From NAK19 sp034434515 (lineage in GTDB: Bacteria > Chloroflexota > Anaerolineae > Anaerolineales > UBA4823), in the NCBI GenBank assembly GCA_034434515.1, contig DAOTZA010000097.1, positions 23,970-87,969 on the forward strand: a stretch of DNA of 64,000 nt. Direction: 5' to 3'. The translations under genes were made by a program, and so were the position numbers. The notes under the pieces are model-generated. The model saw nothing but the letters and a program-made list of their open reading frames with translations. It was not told the origin of the DNA and made no database searches. Positions 16,037 to 24,700 of this stretch are shown piece by piece. Positions within the stretch are counted from its first letter, which is position 1, and the number at the start of each line of letters is the position of its first letter.

Positions 16037-17455
16037 TCAGGCCTTGTTGGGGTTTTCGGGGAAGTTGCGCCGCAGGATCATCAGTGTAATATCGTCAAAC
16101 TGCGCTTCTTCCCCCACAAAGTTTTGCACGTCGTCCAGAATGCGGATTAACAGGTCTTGGGCGGGGATGTCTAAAGCTGCCTGCGCGGTTTCGACCAGGC
16201 GCTTTTCGCGGTAAAATTCGCCTTGGGGGTTGTGGGCATCGGGAATGCCATCGGTGTAAAGGATTAAGGTATCCCCGGACTGGATTTGGATGGTCGCCAA
16301 TTTCCATACTTGATCTTCTTCGATACCCAGAGGCATCCCGGTTGGCGAGAGGGCGGTTACCTTATGGGCGGCGTGATTGAACCAGTAGGGCGGATTGTGA
16401 CCGGCGTTACAGTAGGTCAGCAAGCCGCTATGAGGGTCGAGAATGCCGTAAAACGCCGTGACGAACAGATTAATGCGGGCGTCTTTCAATAAGCGTTCAT
16501 TTACGGCGAAGAAAACCACATCTGGTGAAGCATCTTCATATTCGAGGGCGTAGGTGCGAATGAGCGTCCGACAGAGCGCCATGTAGAGTGCAGCCGGAAT
16601 GCCTTTATCAGCCACATCGGCAATTAGCAATCCGATCTTTCCCTCTGCCAGGGGGATAAAATCAAAAAAATCACCGCTGGTTTCGCGGGCTGGCAACATG
16701 GTCACAGCTAATTCCCAATCTGGGAGAATGGGAATCTCGTCTGGTAAAAGACTGGATTGAATGCGGCCGGCAAAACGAAGCTCTTGCATGGTTCGCTGAT
16801 AGTTCAACGTCTCGGTGTAGATTTGCGCCTGATGCAGGGCGGAGGCGATCTGGTCCGCAAGGGTTTTTAAGCCAGGCAACAAACCATTGACCGCTTTGCG
16901 ATCCCAGGGTTGGGCTAAACTTCGTAATTCCACATAGATACAGCCAATCGGTTCATCTTTTTCAATGTCCAGAATCGGGGTCAGGATGACGGGATCATGC
17001 TCGGCAGGGGAGTTCTGCCAGGGGAGCGGATCTTTTGCCAGATAGACCTGGGAGCTCTTGTGTTGTTCGCACCATGCCAGAAGTGGGCGCAGGTCGATTT
17101 CCCAATCGGCCGGTCGTTTGACCATTAACTGATCGGGGTTGAGGGAGATTGCCACCCGCGCCGAGGGTAGCATGGCTGGCGCGTGCTCTTCCAATAGGTC
17201 GGCAAGTTTGGAGGCATCTGGAGGGGAGTTAATGATGGCGCGGCTGAGGCTTTCCAGCATTTCCAGTTGCCGAGTGCGCTGTCGACTACTTTCGGCTGCC
17301 CAAGATAACTGACGAGCCAGTAAAGCTAGCAGGAATAAGCCCGAGTTGAAGAATAAAAAGGCAATCCACCCGTGTTGATTGTAGATGCCGGCTGCTTGAA
17401 AATAAGGCGCGTAAACCCTGTTTGCCAGCCAGATGATATTGAGTCCAAAAGCCAT
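16037..17455 (-). CDS. SpoIIE/RsbU-type PP2C phosphatase (C-terminal part of a frameshifted gene)
   Basis: Residues 1-50 hold two hydrophobic segments, 80-210 look like a GAF-type domain, and 225-465 form a SpoIIE phosphatase. Metal-binding acids are visible in SGDFFDF, IADVADKG and FDDITLMI, with the TDGIPDA motif. It should dephosphorylate the STAS protein encoded convergently beside it. The frame begins in the middle of a membrane helix. The missing N-terminal membrane domain is in the overlapping upstream frame 17286-18074, shifted by one base near a run of four A at 17447-17450. Confidence 0.8.
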   Translation of the reverse strand: MAFGLNIIWLANRVYAPYFQAAGIYNQHGWIAFLFFNSGLFLLALLARQLSWAAESSRQRTRQLEMLESLSRAIINSPPDASKLADLLEEHAPAMLPSARVAISLNPDQLMVKRPADWEIDLRPLLAWCEQHKSSQVYLAKDPLPWQNSPAEHDPVILTPILDIEKDEPIGCIYVELRSLAQPWDRKAVNGLLPGLKTLADQIASALHQAQIYTETLNYQRTMQELRFAGRIQSSLLPDEIPILPDWELAVTMLPARETSGDFFDFIPLAEGKIGLLIADVADKGIPAALYMALCRTLIRTYALEYEDASPDVVFFAVNERLLKDARINLFVTAFYGILDPHSGLLTYCNAGHNPPYWFNHAAHKVTALSPTGMPLGIEEDQVWKLATIQIQSGDTLILYTDGIPDAHNPQGEFYREKRLVETAQAALDIPAQDLLIRILDDVQNFVGEEAQFDDITLMILRRNFPENPNKA

Positions 17456-18074
17456 ACAGCAAATAGACGAGCCAGATCAAGAGAAAAATCCCCAGATGGA
17501 TGCTTAGGGCTGCCATGCCAAGCAGAATCGAACGAGGCTCTAAATCCGCCAATGGGATTTGCCCACCCAGTTGACGGTAAATTGTCAGTGCGGCGGGATA
17601 GGCAAGCGAATAGTTCGCCAGGTCATGGGTCAAATTGCGAGCGGTATCCCAGCGAATGCCGGTCGAGCGGGTTGTGCGAAGATTGACGAGATAGCGGACA
17701 GCCTCAATCAGGATGGAAAGCCACAAAGCGGAAGGCCCAAGCAAAAAAGCCGCTGTCCATTGCGCCATGCCGGCCAGAGACCCTTTGGCGCTGCCGTAGC
17801 GTTCGGGACGGATTTCAAAGATAATAAAGTAGTCCAGCCTGGTAAAGAGATACAGCAACCCACCCATGACCAGAAAGAGCTGCCATTCTCTGCGCACGAG
17901 GTTGAGGTCGGTCAGCTTGATCAGCCAGATCAGCCCGGCGGTGGCAAGCGGAAGGGAGTAAAGAAAAGAAATCACTTCCCCTGTGCCAATCATCCGCCGC
18001 GCTTCGTTGGTGTTTTTTAGCTCTGGCCAAAGACGTACTGCAATGGATTGTAAGATTTGATCCATTGTTCTCAT
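17286..18074 (-). CDS. N-terminal membrane domain of the SpoIIE phosphatase (frameshifted)
   Basis: From the ATG at 18074 (AAGGGG upstream) this frame encodes about 210 residues with seven hydrophobic helices (for example EVISFLYSLPLATAGLIWLI and SILLGMAALSIHLGIFLLIWLVYLLYGF). It then turns hydrophilic and unlike any domain. At that very point the +1 frame continues as a membrane segment (LNIIWLANRVYAPYF) leading into the GAF and phosphatase domains. Removing one T from the TTTT run would join both into one sensor phosphatase of about 680 residues. Confidence 0.65.
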   Translation of the reverse strand: MRTMDQILQSIAVRLWPELKNTNEARRMIGTGEVISFLYSLPLATAGLIWLIKLTDLNLVRREWQLFLVMGGLLYLFTRLDYFIIFEIRPERYGSAKGSLAGMAQWTAAFLLGPSALWLSILIEAVRYLVNLRTTRSTGIRWDTARNLTHDLANYSLAYPAALTIYRQLGGQIPLADLEPRSILLGMAALSIHLGIFLLIWLVYLLYGFWTQYHLAGKQGLRALFSSSRHLQSTRVDCLFILQLGLIPASFTGSSVILGSRK

Positions 18075-18136
18075 TATAACGAACCCCTTCGATTTCTGCG
18101 TTACAGGTTTTGAGCGAGATTTGCCCGCTAGGAAGT

Positions 18137-18188
18137 TATCCGCGAATAAACGCAAATATTCGTGTTCATTCGCGTTTATTTGCGGATA
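18137..18188. repeat. 17-bp-arm palindrome (CGCGAATAAACGC family)
   Basis: Arms TATCCGCGAATAAACGC (18137-18153) and GCGTTTATTTGCGGATA (18172-18188) pair at 16 of 17 positions, the last as G-T. A degenerate relative lies at 4216-4274. It sits just upstream of MITE-like copy 2, and further motifs of the same kind (GTCCATTTGCGG) resume on the other side, so copy 2 probably inserted into this repeat tract. Confidence 0.55.
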
Positions 18189-18203
18189 TATTTGCGTTCA
18201 TTT

Positions 18204-18357
18204 GTAACAACCTACCATACCAAGTAGTGTTGATGATTTGCTGAGAAAACCGTCCACAAATGTACCACGATTAAGCGAATGACAGCACTATTCGTGTATT
18301 CGTGAAATATTCGTGGACGGTCTACCCTGCCAAGTAGAACCTATGGTAGGTAATTGC
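18204..18357 (+). mobile_element. MITE-like element, copy 2 (near-perfect 8-bp duplication)
   Basis: Same length and ends as copy 1 (GTAACAACCTACCA at the left, TGGTAGGTAATT near the right). Internal arms are CCGTCCAC and GTGGACGG. The flanks are GTTCATTT at 18196-18203 and GTCCATTT at 18358-18365, seven of eight bases alike. It lies between the promoter side of the phosphatase gene and the end of the GIY-YIG gene. Confidence 0.65.
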
Positions 18358-18371
18358 GTCCATTTGCGGAT

Positions 18372-18905
18372 TCATTTGCAACCATGCTCGCGGTTGGCGA
18401 TGGGGATAATGTGCATGGTTCGCCTCATCTCAGCGCGCACAACCAACAAAGCTGCTGCCGAAGGACAGTAAAGTAAGTGAGAGCTGCAACGGCAATCCGA
18501 AGCACCAAAGCCGGGGTAAGGACGGGTCAGGTGTGGCAGGGCGGCCAGTTGGTTTGCCCATTGACATTCGCCTCCCCATTTCGCCTCCCGATACCAGATT
18601 TCTTGCAGTTCAGCCATGCTTCGCAGCCAATCAATGTGCCAATGACGCTTTTGTGAATTCAGGTGATGGTTTAACCGGCCGGCGACTCCCCCTGCTCCAA
18701 AGGCACTGCCCACATAGAGGTAATACCCAGCCTGCAACGCCAGTTTTCCTAACTTCCCCACCTCAACCTGCTGCGGCTCTCCCAGCCAAAGCACCAGCAC
18801 GTAACAACCTTTAGTGTGTGGCAAGGGGATATGACCAGGATTCCTGTTCAACGGCGCTTCTTCCTGTTGCTGAATCGTTTTGGTTTGTGAGGGGAATTCT
18901 ATCAA
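18372..18905 (-). CDS. GIY-YIG family DUF123 nuclease-like protein
   Basis: A DUF123/GIY-YIG-like domain covers about residues 30-150. The markers are KGCYVLVLWLG, AGYYLYVGSAFGAGGVAGRLNHHL (the GIY-YIG-like core with Tyr, Gly and Arg), KRHWHIDWLRS, and FGASDCRCSSHLLY with clustered Cys/His. Proteins of this group are found alone or fused to endonuclease III; their exact substrate is unproven. The TTG start overlaps the stop of the transporter gene, so it is the third gene of an operon with it and the FmdE gene. Confidence 0.75.
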   Translation of the reverse strand: MIEFPSQTKTIQQQEEAPLNRNPGHIPLPHTKGCYVLVLWLGEPQQVEVGKLGKLALQAGYYLYVGSAFGAGGVAGRLNHHLNSQKRHWHIDWLRSMAELQEIWYREAKWGGECQWANQLAALPHLTRPYPGFGASDCRCSSHLLYCPSAAALLVVRAEMRRTMHIIPIANREHGCK

Positions 18906-20119
18906 AGATTAGCAAAAAATTTGTTTTCCACCTCTGTCCAGGTGTGGTAAAGCAAGGCTGCGCCAAGGAAGCCTGCGGCAAGGTTGTTGGTCATAACCGT
19001 CAAGACAAGCACCAGCAGAATGGTCACAATGTTGCAAGCGTTGAAGCTCGTATTGCGCACCAACAAGGCATGTTGAATGCCAACATAAGCCAGCAAAACG
19101 CCCAAAACAGGGAAGGGCACGTAGGACAGCAGTCGGGTTATTGCCCCACCGCCGAAAACGCCCAGACCCAGAAATACGACCCCCAACATCAGCGGCGCTC
19201 CACCGCTGCGAGCACCTAGGCGCACATGAGCCGTCAATCCTCCGCAACCATGACAGACCGGTACGCCGCCTAAGAGAAAGATAAGGGCATCATTCCAGCC
19301 CATGGTCAGCATTAAACGCCGTTCGTTCACCTGCTTGGCTCGTTCACCGAAGTATTGTCGGGCTGCATTGGCTGTGGCATAAATCGAATTGCCCAGGCTG
19401 AGCGGGATTTGGGGGAAGGCTAGCCAAACCAAAGCCTGCCACAGTTCGTTGGCGGTGGGAAGAATTGGGAGAAGCGTGGGAAGAGTAAAATGGAGGGAGA
19501 GTTCGGGGAAGCCCCTGTAAAAGGTGGCGAAACCTAATCCGAACCCAAAGATTCCTAGGGATGCATAATCTTTACGCCACAACAGGAATAGTAACAAAGT
19601 CGAAGTCGCCCCAAGGCTCAGGAGCCAGTTCCACTCCAGTTTAACCTGATAGATAGAGAGGGATATCCAACCCGCCGGGCTTTTGGAAACAAGCCCCCAG
19701 GCTGAACGTAGCAGCAGGTAAGCCAACCCCAACTGGATGCCACGAACCACCGGCTCGGCAAACAGGCGTTGAAACCAACGGTCTAATTTCAATACCCCCA
19801 TACCCAAAAAGAAAAGCGCATTCCAAAAGGCTGCCCCGACAATCACGGCTGCTGGCAATCGCAAAGCAATTGCCAGAGCTGAAACTGACTTGAGTGGCTG
19901 AACTGGGATGGGCAAACGATAGATCAATGCCGTAACGATATAAGCAAGCCCAATGCCCACAAAAGTTGCATTGGCATTCAGCCCGTTATAAGAGATCAGG
20001 GCAAGCACTAATGGAAGCATGACGCCTAAATCTGCCAAGGCGCCAGAAAGCTCGGCTAAAGAGAAGCGAAAAGCAGGAGTCTCAGGGGAATTTGCAAAAG
20101 AAGGGATAGCTTCAGTCAT
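18902..20119 (-). CDS. Sulfate/molybdate transporter (MOT1/SulP-like)
   Basis: A 405-residue membrane protein with about ten to eleven helices. It resembles the MOT1 group of putative sulfate/molybdate carriers: the N-terminal block FSLAELSGALADLGVMLPLVLAL and the motif PIPVQPLKSVSALAIAL are typical, as is VCHGCGGLTAHVRLGARSGGAPLMLG. High-affinity molybdate uptake is the best guess because an FmdE-type gene precedes it with an ATGA overlap and a large molybdoenzyme operon lies 1.5 kb away. Confidence 0.8.
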   Translation of the reverse strand: MTEAIPSFANSPETPAFRFSLAELSGALADLGVMLPLVLALISYNGLNANATFVGIGLAYIVTALIYRLPIPVQPLKSVSALAIALRLPAAVIVGAAFWNALFFLGMGVLKLDRWFQRLFAEPVVRGIQLGLAYLLLRSAWGLVSKSPAGWISLSIYQVKLEWNWLLSLGATSTLLLFLLWRKDYASLGIFGFGLGFATFYRGFPELSLHFTLPTLLPILPTANELWQALVWLAFPQIPLSLGNSIYATANAARQYFGERAKQVNERRLMLTMGWNDALIFLLGGVPVCHGCGGLTAHVRLGARSGGAPLMLGVVFLGLGVFGGGAITRLLSYVPFPVLGVLLAYVGIQHALLVRNTSFNACNIVTILLVLVLTVMTNNLAAGFLGAALLYHTWTEVENKFFANL

Positions 20120-20766
20120 TCTGTACAGTTGGCAACAACTTTTCCCTGATCGGATAGGGAAGCTGATAGGGAGAGAGCATCGATGGAAAACGGTGCCGAT
20201 AGCACGTAATAAGCCAGACCGGCGCAGGCCTTGCAGAGGATCTCGCCGTCGATCAAAATCTCGCGCTCATTGAGAATTTCCTCCCCACAGCGCGCACAAT
20301 TCACCCGCCGGCCAGGGCGGCTGAGCAAGGCTTTAACGCCAGGTTGAAGGGATACGCTTTGGAAGGCGAACAACACTTCGTCTGGCATTCGACCGTACCC
20401 GACCAGTTGAGCAAAATAAGGCTTTTTCTCCTGTGGGGCATAATGGTGAGCTTTTTGGCGGATATCAGGCTGGGGGACAATTCGAATGGCAACTTCGCTC
20501 TCTACCGCTACAAATGTGGCGGCCACTTTGCCGTAATCTTCAATGCGTAAGGTGCGATGTCCTACCGTACAGCCGGTAACGGCGCTCAAGCCGTCGCAGA
20601 AACAACCATCGGTTTCGCTGATGACCAGTAAGCATCGCTGCGGCGGCGGGCACTCCATGCCTAAGGCTTTCAAAGCAGCTAAGCCCATCCGTACCCCTAA
20701 CACCTGGCGAGGGCATAAATGGCTATGCTGGGCTGAACATCTCTGAAGATATGCATCGATCTCCAT
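20116..20766 (-). CDS. FmdE-family protein (molybdenum-associated, zinc finger)
   Basis: A 216-residue protein with the FmdE domain (residues 1-150: HSHLCPRQVLGVRMG, ETDGCFCDGLSAVTGCTVGHRTLRIEDYGKVAATF) and a C-terminal treble-clef zinc site (CARCGEEIL ... CKACAG). FmdE genes accompany formylmethanofuran dehydrogenase in methanogens. In bacteria they sit beside molybdoenzymes and molybdate transport, with unclear biochemistry. It is the first gene of its operon and follows a long structured leader. Confidence 0.82.
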   Translation of the reverse strand: MEIDAYLQRCSAQHSHLCPRQVLGVRMGLAALKALGMECPPPQRCLLVISETDGCFCDGLSAVTGCTVGHRTLRIEDYGKVAATFVAVESEVAIRIVPQPDIRQKAHHYAPQEKKPYFAQLVGYGRMPDEVLFAFQSVSLQPGVKALLSRPGRRVNCARCGEEILNEREILIDGEILCKACAGLAYYVLSAPFSIDALSLSASLSDQGKVVANCTE

Positions 20767-20985
20767 CTTGCAAACTCCTGCTGGCGATCAAGCAGCCGCC
20801 TCCAAAGCGGAGACGGCTGCCAGTGGTGGACAGTGCCTGAGCAGACGTCTCCTTTCCAAACACGAGGAGGCAAGCCCGTTTCCCGGCTTACCCACGAGGC
20901 TATTCTGGTTGTAATAGCCTCCCTGCGGCGCTCCGCAGGTGCGGCTTGTTCACCGTGGCAAAAGCTGTAGGTGAACAAACTCGGA
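20767..20985 (-). promoter_or_regulatory. Highly structured 5' leader, candidate Moco-type riboswitch
   Basis: On the transcribed strand this leader contains, in order, perfect or near-perfect hairpins: TTGTTCACC/GGTGAACAA, CCTGCGG/CCGCAGG, GAGGCTATT/AATAGCCTC, AAGCC/GGCTT capped by a GAAA tetraloop, and a 12-bp stem GCAGCCGTCTCC/GGAGGCGGCTGC close to the start codon. No gene lies here. Moco riboswitches are known upstream of molybdenum-cofactor, molybdate-transport and FmdE-type genes, so the context fits, but I cannot confirm the consensus by eye. Confidence 0.4.
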
Positions 20986-21012
20986 AGACGGCCTGGTTTT
21001 CAAGTTAAAGCG

Positions 21013-21333
21013 TTACTTCTGGTGGTGCTCGATTGCCTCCTTTGCCCAGGTCAGGGCAGCCATCGTTGTCGGAAAGCCAAGCGTGGTAATCCCGAGCAAA
21101 AGGGCATGTTCGACTTCCTCAGCCGTGGCGCCGGCCTCTAAAGCACGGTGTGCGTGCGATTGTACTGCGCTTTCGGACTTACACGCTGCAGCCATGCCGA
21201 GTTTGATCAGCTCGCGGGCCTTTTGGTCGAGACAACTCACCCTAGCAATCGTCTCACCAAGGCTTTCATAGGCCTGATAGATTTCGCCATATTGCTCACC
21301 AAAACGACGATAGGGTTTGGGTAAATCCGCCAT
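21013..21333 (-). CDS. Carboxymuconolactone decarboxylase / AhpD-like protein
   Basis: A 106-residue all-helical CMD domain. The core MAAACKSESAVQSHAHRALEAGATAEEVEHALLL matches the family. The redox CxxC of AhpD is only half present (one Cys, then SES), while the His is kept, so disulfide reductase activity is doubtful. Its ATG overlaps the stop of the cytochrome c gene, making it the last gene of the molybdoenzyme operon. Confidence 0.8.
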   Translation of the reverse strand: MADLPKPYRRFGEQYGEIYQAYESLGETIARVSCLDQKARELIKLGMAAACKSESAVQSHAHRALEAGATAEEVEHALLLGITTLGFPTTMAALTWAKEAIEHHQK

Positions 21334-21683
21334 TATTCCTCCTTCAGAGTCTTGAGATACTCAATCATAGCATCAATCTCAGTATCGGAAAGGGAAAAAT
21401 TCGGCATGGCAGTATTGGCTTTGACCTTTCGCGGGTCTGCCAGCCAGAGGCGCAGGGTAGCGCTATCCAGGCGGGTGACAACGCCATCCAGAGGCGGGGC
21501 TTTCAAGGCACCCCTGCCATCAATCTGGTGACACTGGCGGCAGTTGTATTTTTCCACCAGCGCTGCACCGCTGGCCGGCGAAACTTCGACCCTTTTGGTC
21601 AGGTTCATCAGCCAGCGTGGGCGCAGGAAAAGCACCGCCAGCATGACCAGGACAAGAGCCAGAATCGTTAGGTTGCGCTTCAT
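21333..21683 (-). CDS. Monoheme membrane-anchored cytochrome c
   Basis: A 116-residue protein from the ATG at 21683 with an N-terminal anchor (LTILALVLVMLAVLFL). One heme site CRQCH is in KYNCRQCHQIDGRGALKAPPLDG, and an axial Met is in NTAMPNFSLSD. It follows the molybdoenzyme catalytic gene by 68 bases and precedes the CMD gene directly, so it is the likely electron donor or acceptor of that enzyme on the outer face of the membrane. Confidence 0.88.
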   Translation of the reverse strand: MKRNLTILALVLVMLAVLFLRPRWLMNLTKRVEVSPASGAALVEKYNCRQCHQIDGRGALKAPPLDGVVTRLDSATLRLWLADPRKVKANTAMPNFSLSDTEIDAMIEYLKTLKEE

Positions 21684-21751
21684 CGTGATGAGGGTTGTGA
21701 TCCTTGCCTCCCCTGCCATCGAGCGATGACAAGGGAGGTTTCTCGATCAAC

Positions 21752-24700
21752 TTATACTTTCTCGATTTTGACTTTTGTGTCGTAAAAGACTGCTGAACCA
21801 CCAACTAAATCGGAGAGGGTTACATTTTTGGTGACCGGGTCGGCGCGCATCACAACGTTGGCATGGAGTGGAACGGCGCGGCGGGCATCTCCTTTGACCA
21901 ACTGCCCATCGATGAAGATGTCGTTGGCGCCACCTGCCCAGTGCCCAAAGCCCAGCGGGAAGGCTACCACGCCTGGGCGAATCCCTTCGGTTACATACGC
22001 TTTGCCGACCACGCGGATCTTGCGCCCGTCTTTGACATCCCAAACCCCTTCGGGATTGCTTGCTGAGCTGAGGCGTACCAGGTCTCCGTGCTTGATGCCC
22101 CGTTTGCGGGCATCTTCACTGTTGATCACAACGTAACCCTCCCCCATCACTGCCAGTAACCAGTAGTTCGAGATGGTGCGCGATTTGGTCATGGTGATGG
22201 TCTTGTAGGTGATCAGGTGCAGGTCGTAGTCGTTGTCATTGATGGTTTGCCCAAGGTAATCCTGACCGGCTGGGAGGTAAGTTGCGCCACCAAACATGTG
22301 TTCGCCGGTCATAGTGTTAATTGCCTTATAGGTCTTTTCGTGATAGAGGTTGATCAGACGACCATATTTGTTCGCCACCTGAGCGCCCTTATAAGCCTTG
22401 GCAAAGTCTTGGTAGCGACCACCGCGGTTGAGGACATACACCACCCGGCGCCACAGGCTTTCGTCGTTGCCAAGCGCAGCTTTCCAGCGCTTTTCATCAA
22501 AAACTGAGGTAGGCAAGAAACGTCTGGCTTCTCGGAAGATGCGCAACTCTTCATCATCGGCTTCCGGCACTGCATCCGAACCATCCTCTTTCTCGCCAAA
22601 GGCAATGTTGGCAACTTCTTTCAGGTAGAGATCTTCTGGGCGTGTATAAGGAATCCCTTGACCCATGCCGTTTGGACCGAAACCCGGCAGGCTCAATTTT
22701 TCGGCAATCCCTAACAGCAAAGCCTCAAAGCTCAGGGGGATTTCCTCCCCAAACACCTTAACGGTTGGCCAGTTCGGCAAACTGATCGCCGGCTGGCGAA
22801 CGTTCTCTACCTTCCAGGGTACAGAAGGATGCGTACCGTGCAACTCCCAACGTTCCAGATAGGACAAATCCGGGAAAATGTAGTCCGCGTAGGTTGAAGT
22901 TTCACCCACATAGATGTCGCTGGCAATGATCAAGGGGATTTTCTTCGGATCGGCGAGGATGTCAATCACCGTCTGAGCGGCTGGCAAACTATAAGCCATG
23001 CCATTCATGTACTGCATGAAGATCTTGATTTGATAGGGATAGGCATCTCCCATTGAAGGAACATTCTCCTGATAGATATCGCTCGCGATGGGAAACCAGG
23101 GACGCTTTGTGGGATAGGGTTTCTCTGGATTGTAGAGGGTGGTCTTCTCATAGGCCACCTTGGTGCGCAAGTGATCAATACCGAAGGGAGATAAGGCGCC
23201 TTCAATCATTGCGTTGATTGGAAAGGGCTGACCTTTCTTTTCGCCCATCCGATTGTATGTTGTTCCTTTGATTGTCCCACCAGCATAATCAAAGTTGCCA
23301 ATTAACAGATTGAGAGCGTAGTAGGCGTTGTTGTTATAAAAGCCATTCGTATGCTGAGATGGCCCGCGATGAATGTCAATTACCGCTTTGCGTCCGTATG
23401 AGGTGAACTCATGGGCGAGCAGGATAATATCCTTTGCTTTGACGCCGCAAATCTCAGCCCACTCGGCGATGGTGTGCTTTTCGGCTTCCTCTTTCAGGAT
23501 TTGCAGGCTGGATTTCACGGCAAACTCACCCACTTTTGTATCCACCAGCACCTCGCCCACCGCTGGGGCAGCTTCGGGGTCAAGCGGGTCAAAAGCAAAC
23601 GGCTTACCGTCCACCAGGATTACCGGCACATCGCAGGTGAATTTGGTGCCATCCTTGGCAACGTAAACGGTTACCTCTTTGCCTTCCGAATCGGTCTCGG
23701 TTTGGGCTTCCACCAGACCAATCTCGCTGGCGCGCAGGAAAGTGGTCGGTTTCCCATCCTTGATCTTGACCAGCCAGGCGGCGTTGGAGTAATTGGGTTC
23801 GCCGGCTGCATTGGCGGCTGCCTGATTGGCAATGGCAAGGTAAGCCTGGTTGTACCGTTCATTCTCAAAGATCCAGCGGATCATGCCTAAGGCAAAGGCA
23901 GCGTCGGTGCCCGGCTGGATCGGCACCCACTTCCAAGCCCGCGCAGCCAGTTTGGAGAGCCGCGGATCGATGACGGCGAACTTGCGCCCATCGATGATGG
24001 CTTGTGTGGCTTTTGGCACTCGTTGAGGCGGTCCGTAGTTGGCATCGTAGAGGTTAGCGCCGACATAGATAACAAACTCACTGTTGCCGGTATCAGCCTG
24101 CCAGTAGAATTTATCCCCGCTATCAAATTGCCCTGTCTTGGGATTCCATCTCGAGCTCATCTGCTTACCGGTGAAATACAGGGATCCCTGGCACACTGTC
24201 GTATGTCCATTGTAGTTAAGCGAGCCAAAGCCTTGCTCCACAAAGCGCTTCACCAGGTCTCCGCGTCCGTTTTTCATTCGTCCCCACACAAAGGCAAATT
24301 GATTGTTTTTGGGGCCTAAATCGGGATGTTCCGGGTCGATCAACTTATCCAGGTGGTCCTTAAAGTCCTCCTGGAACTTTTTAACCAACTCCTTTTTCTT
24401 TTCGGAGTCTTTTTCGTCCCAAATGGCTTTTACGGCCGCACCCATTTGTTTCATCAGGTCAGGCTCCCTAACGGCGTAAAGGTCTTTGAAACCTTCGACT
24501 TTGCCCTCTCCAAAGAGATCGCCGCCATTGACAATCTCCTCAATAGCTTGCTCAAAGGAAATTGTCACCCATTGACCCTCGCCGCGCTTGGTGCCGGGTT
24601 TGCGTTTGAGTACGCTAACCAGGCGGTAGGGGTCATACACGGATTGAAGCCCAGACTGTCCTTTTGGACACAAACCGCCTTCGGTGGTTGCGGCCTCTTT

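Noticed and set aside
18372..18905. Homing endonuclease because of the GIY-YIG-like domain
   Set aside because: The pattern is that of DUF123, the gene is coupled in an operon, and there is no intron or intein around it.
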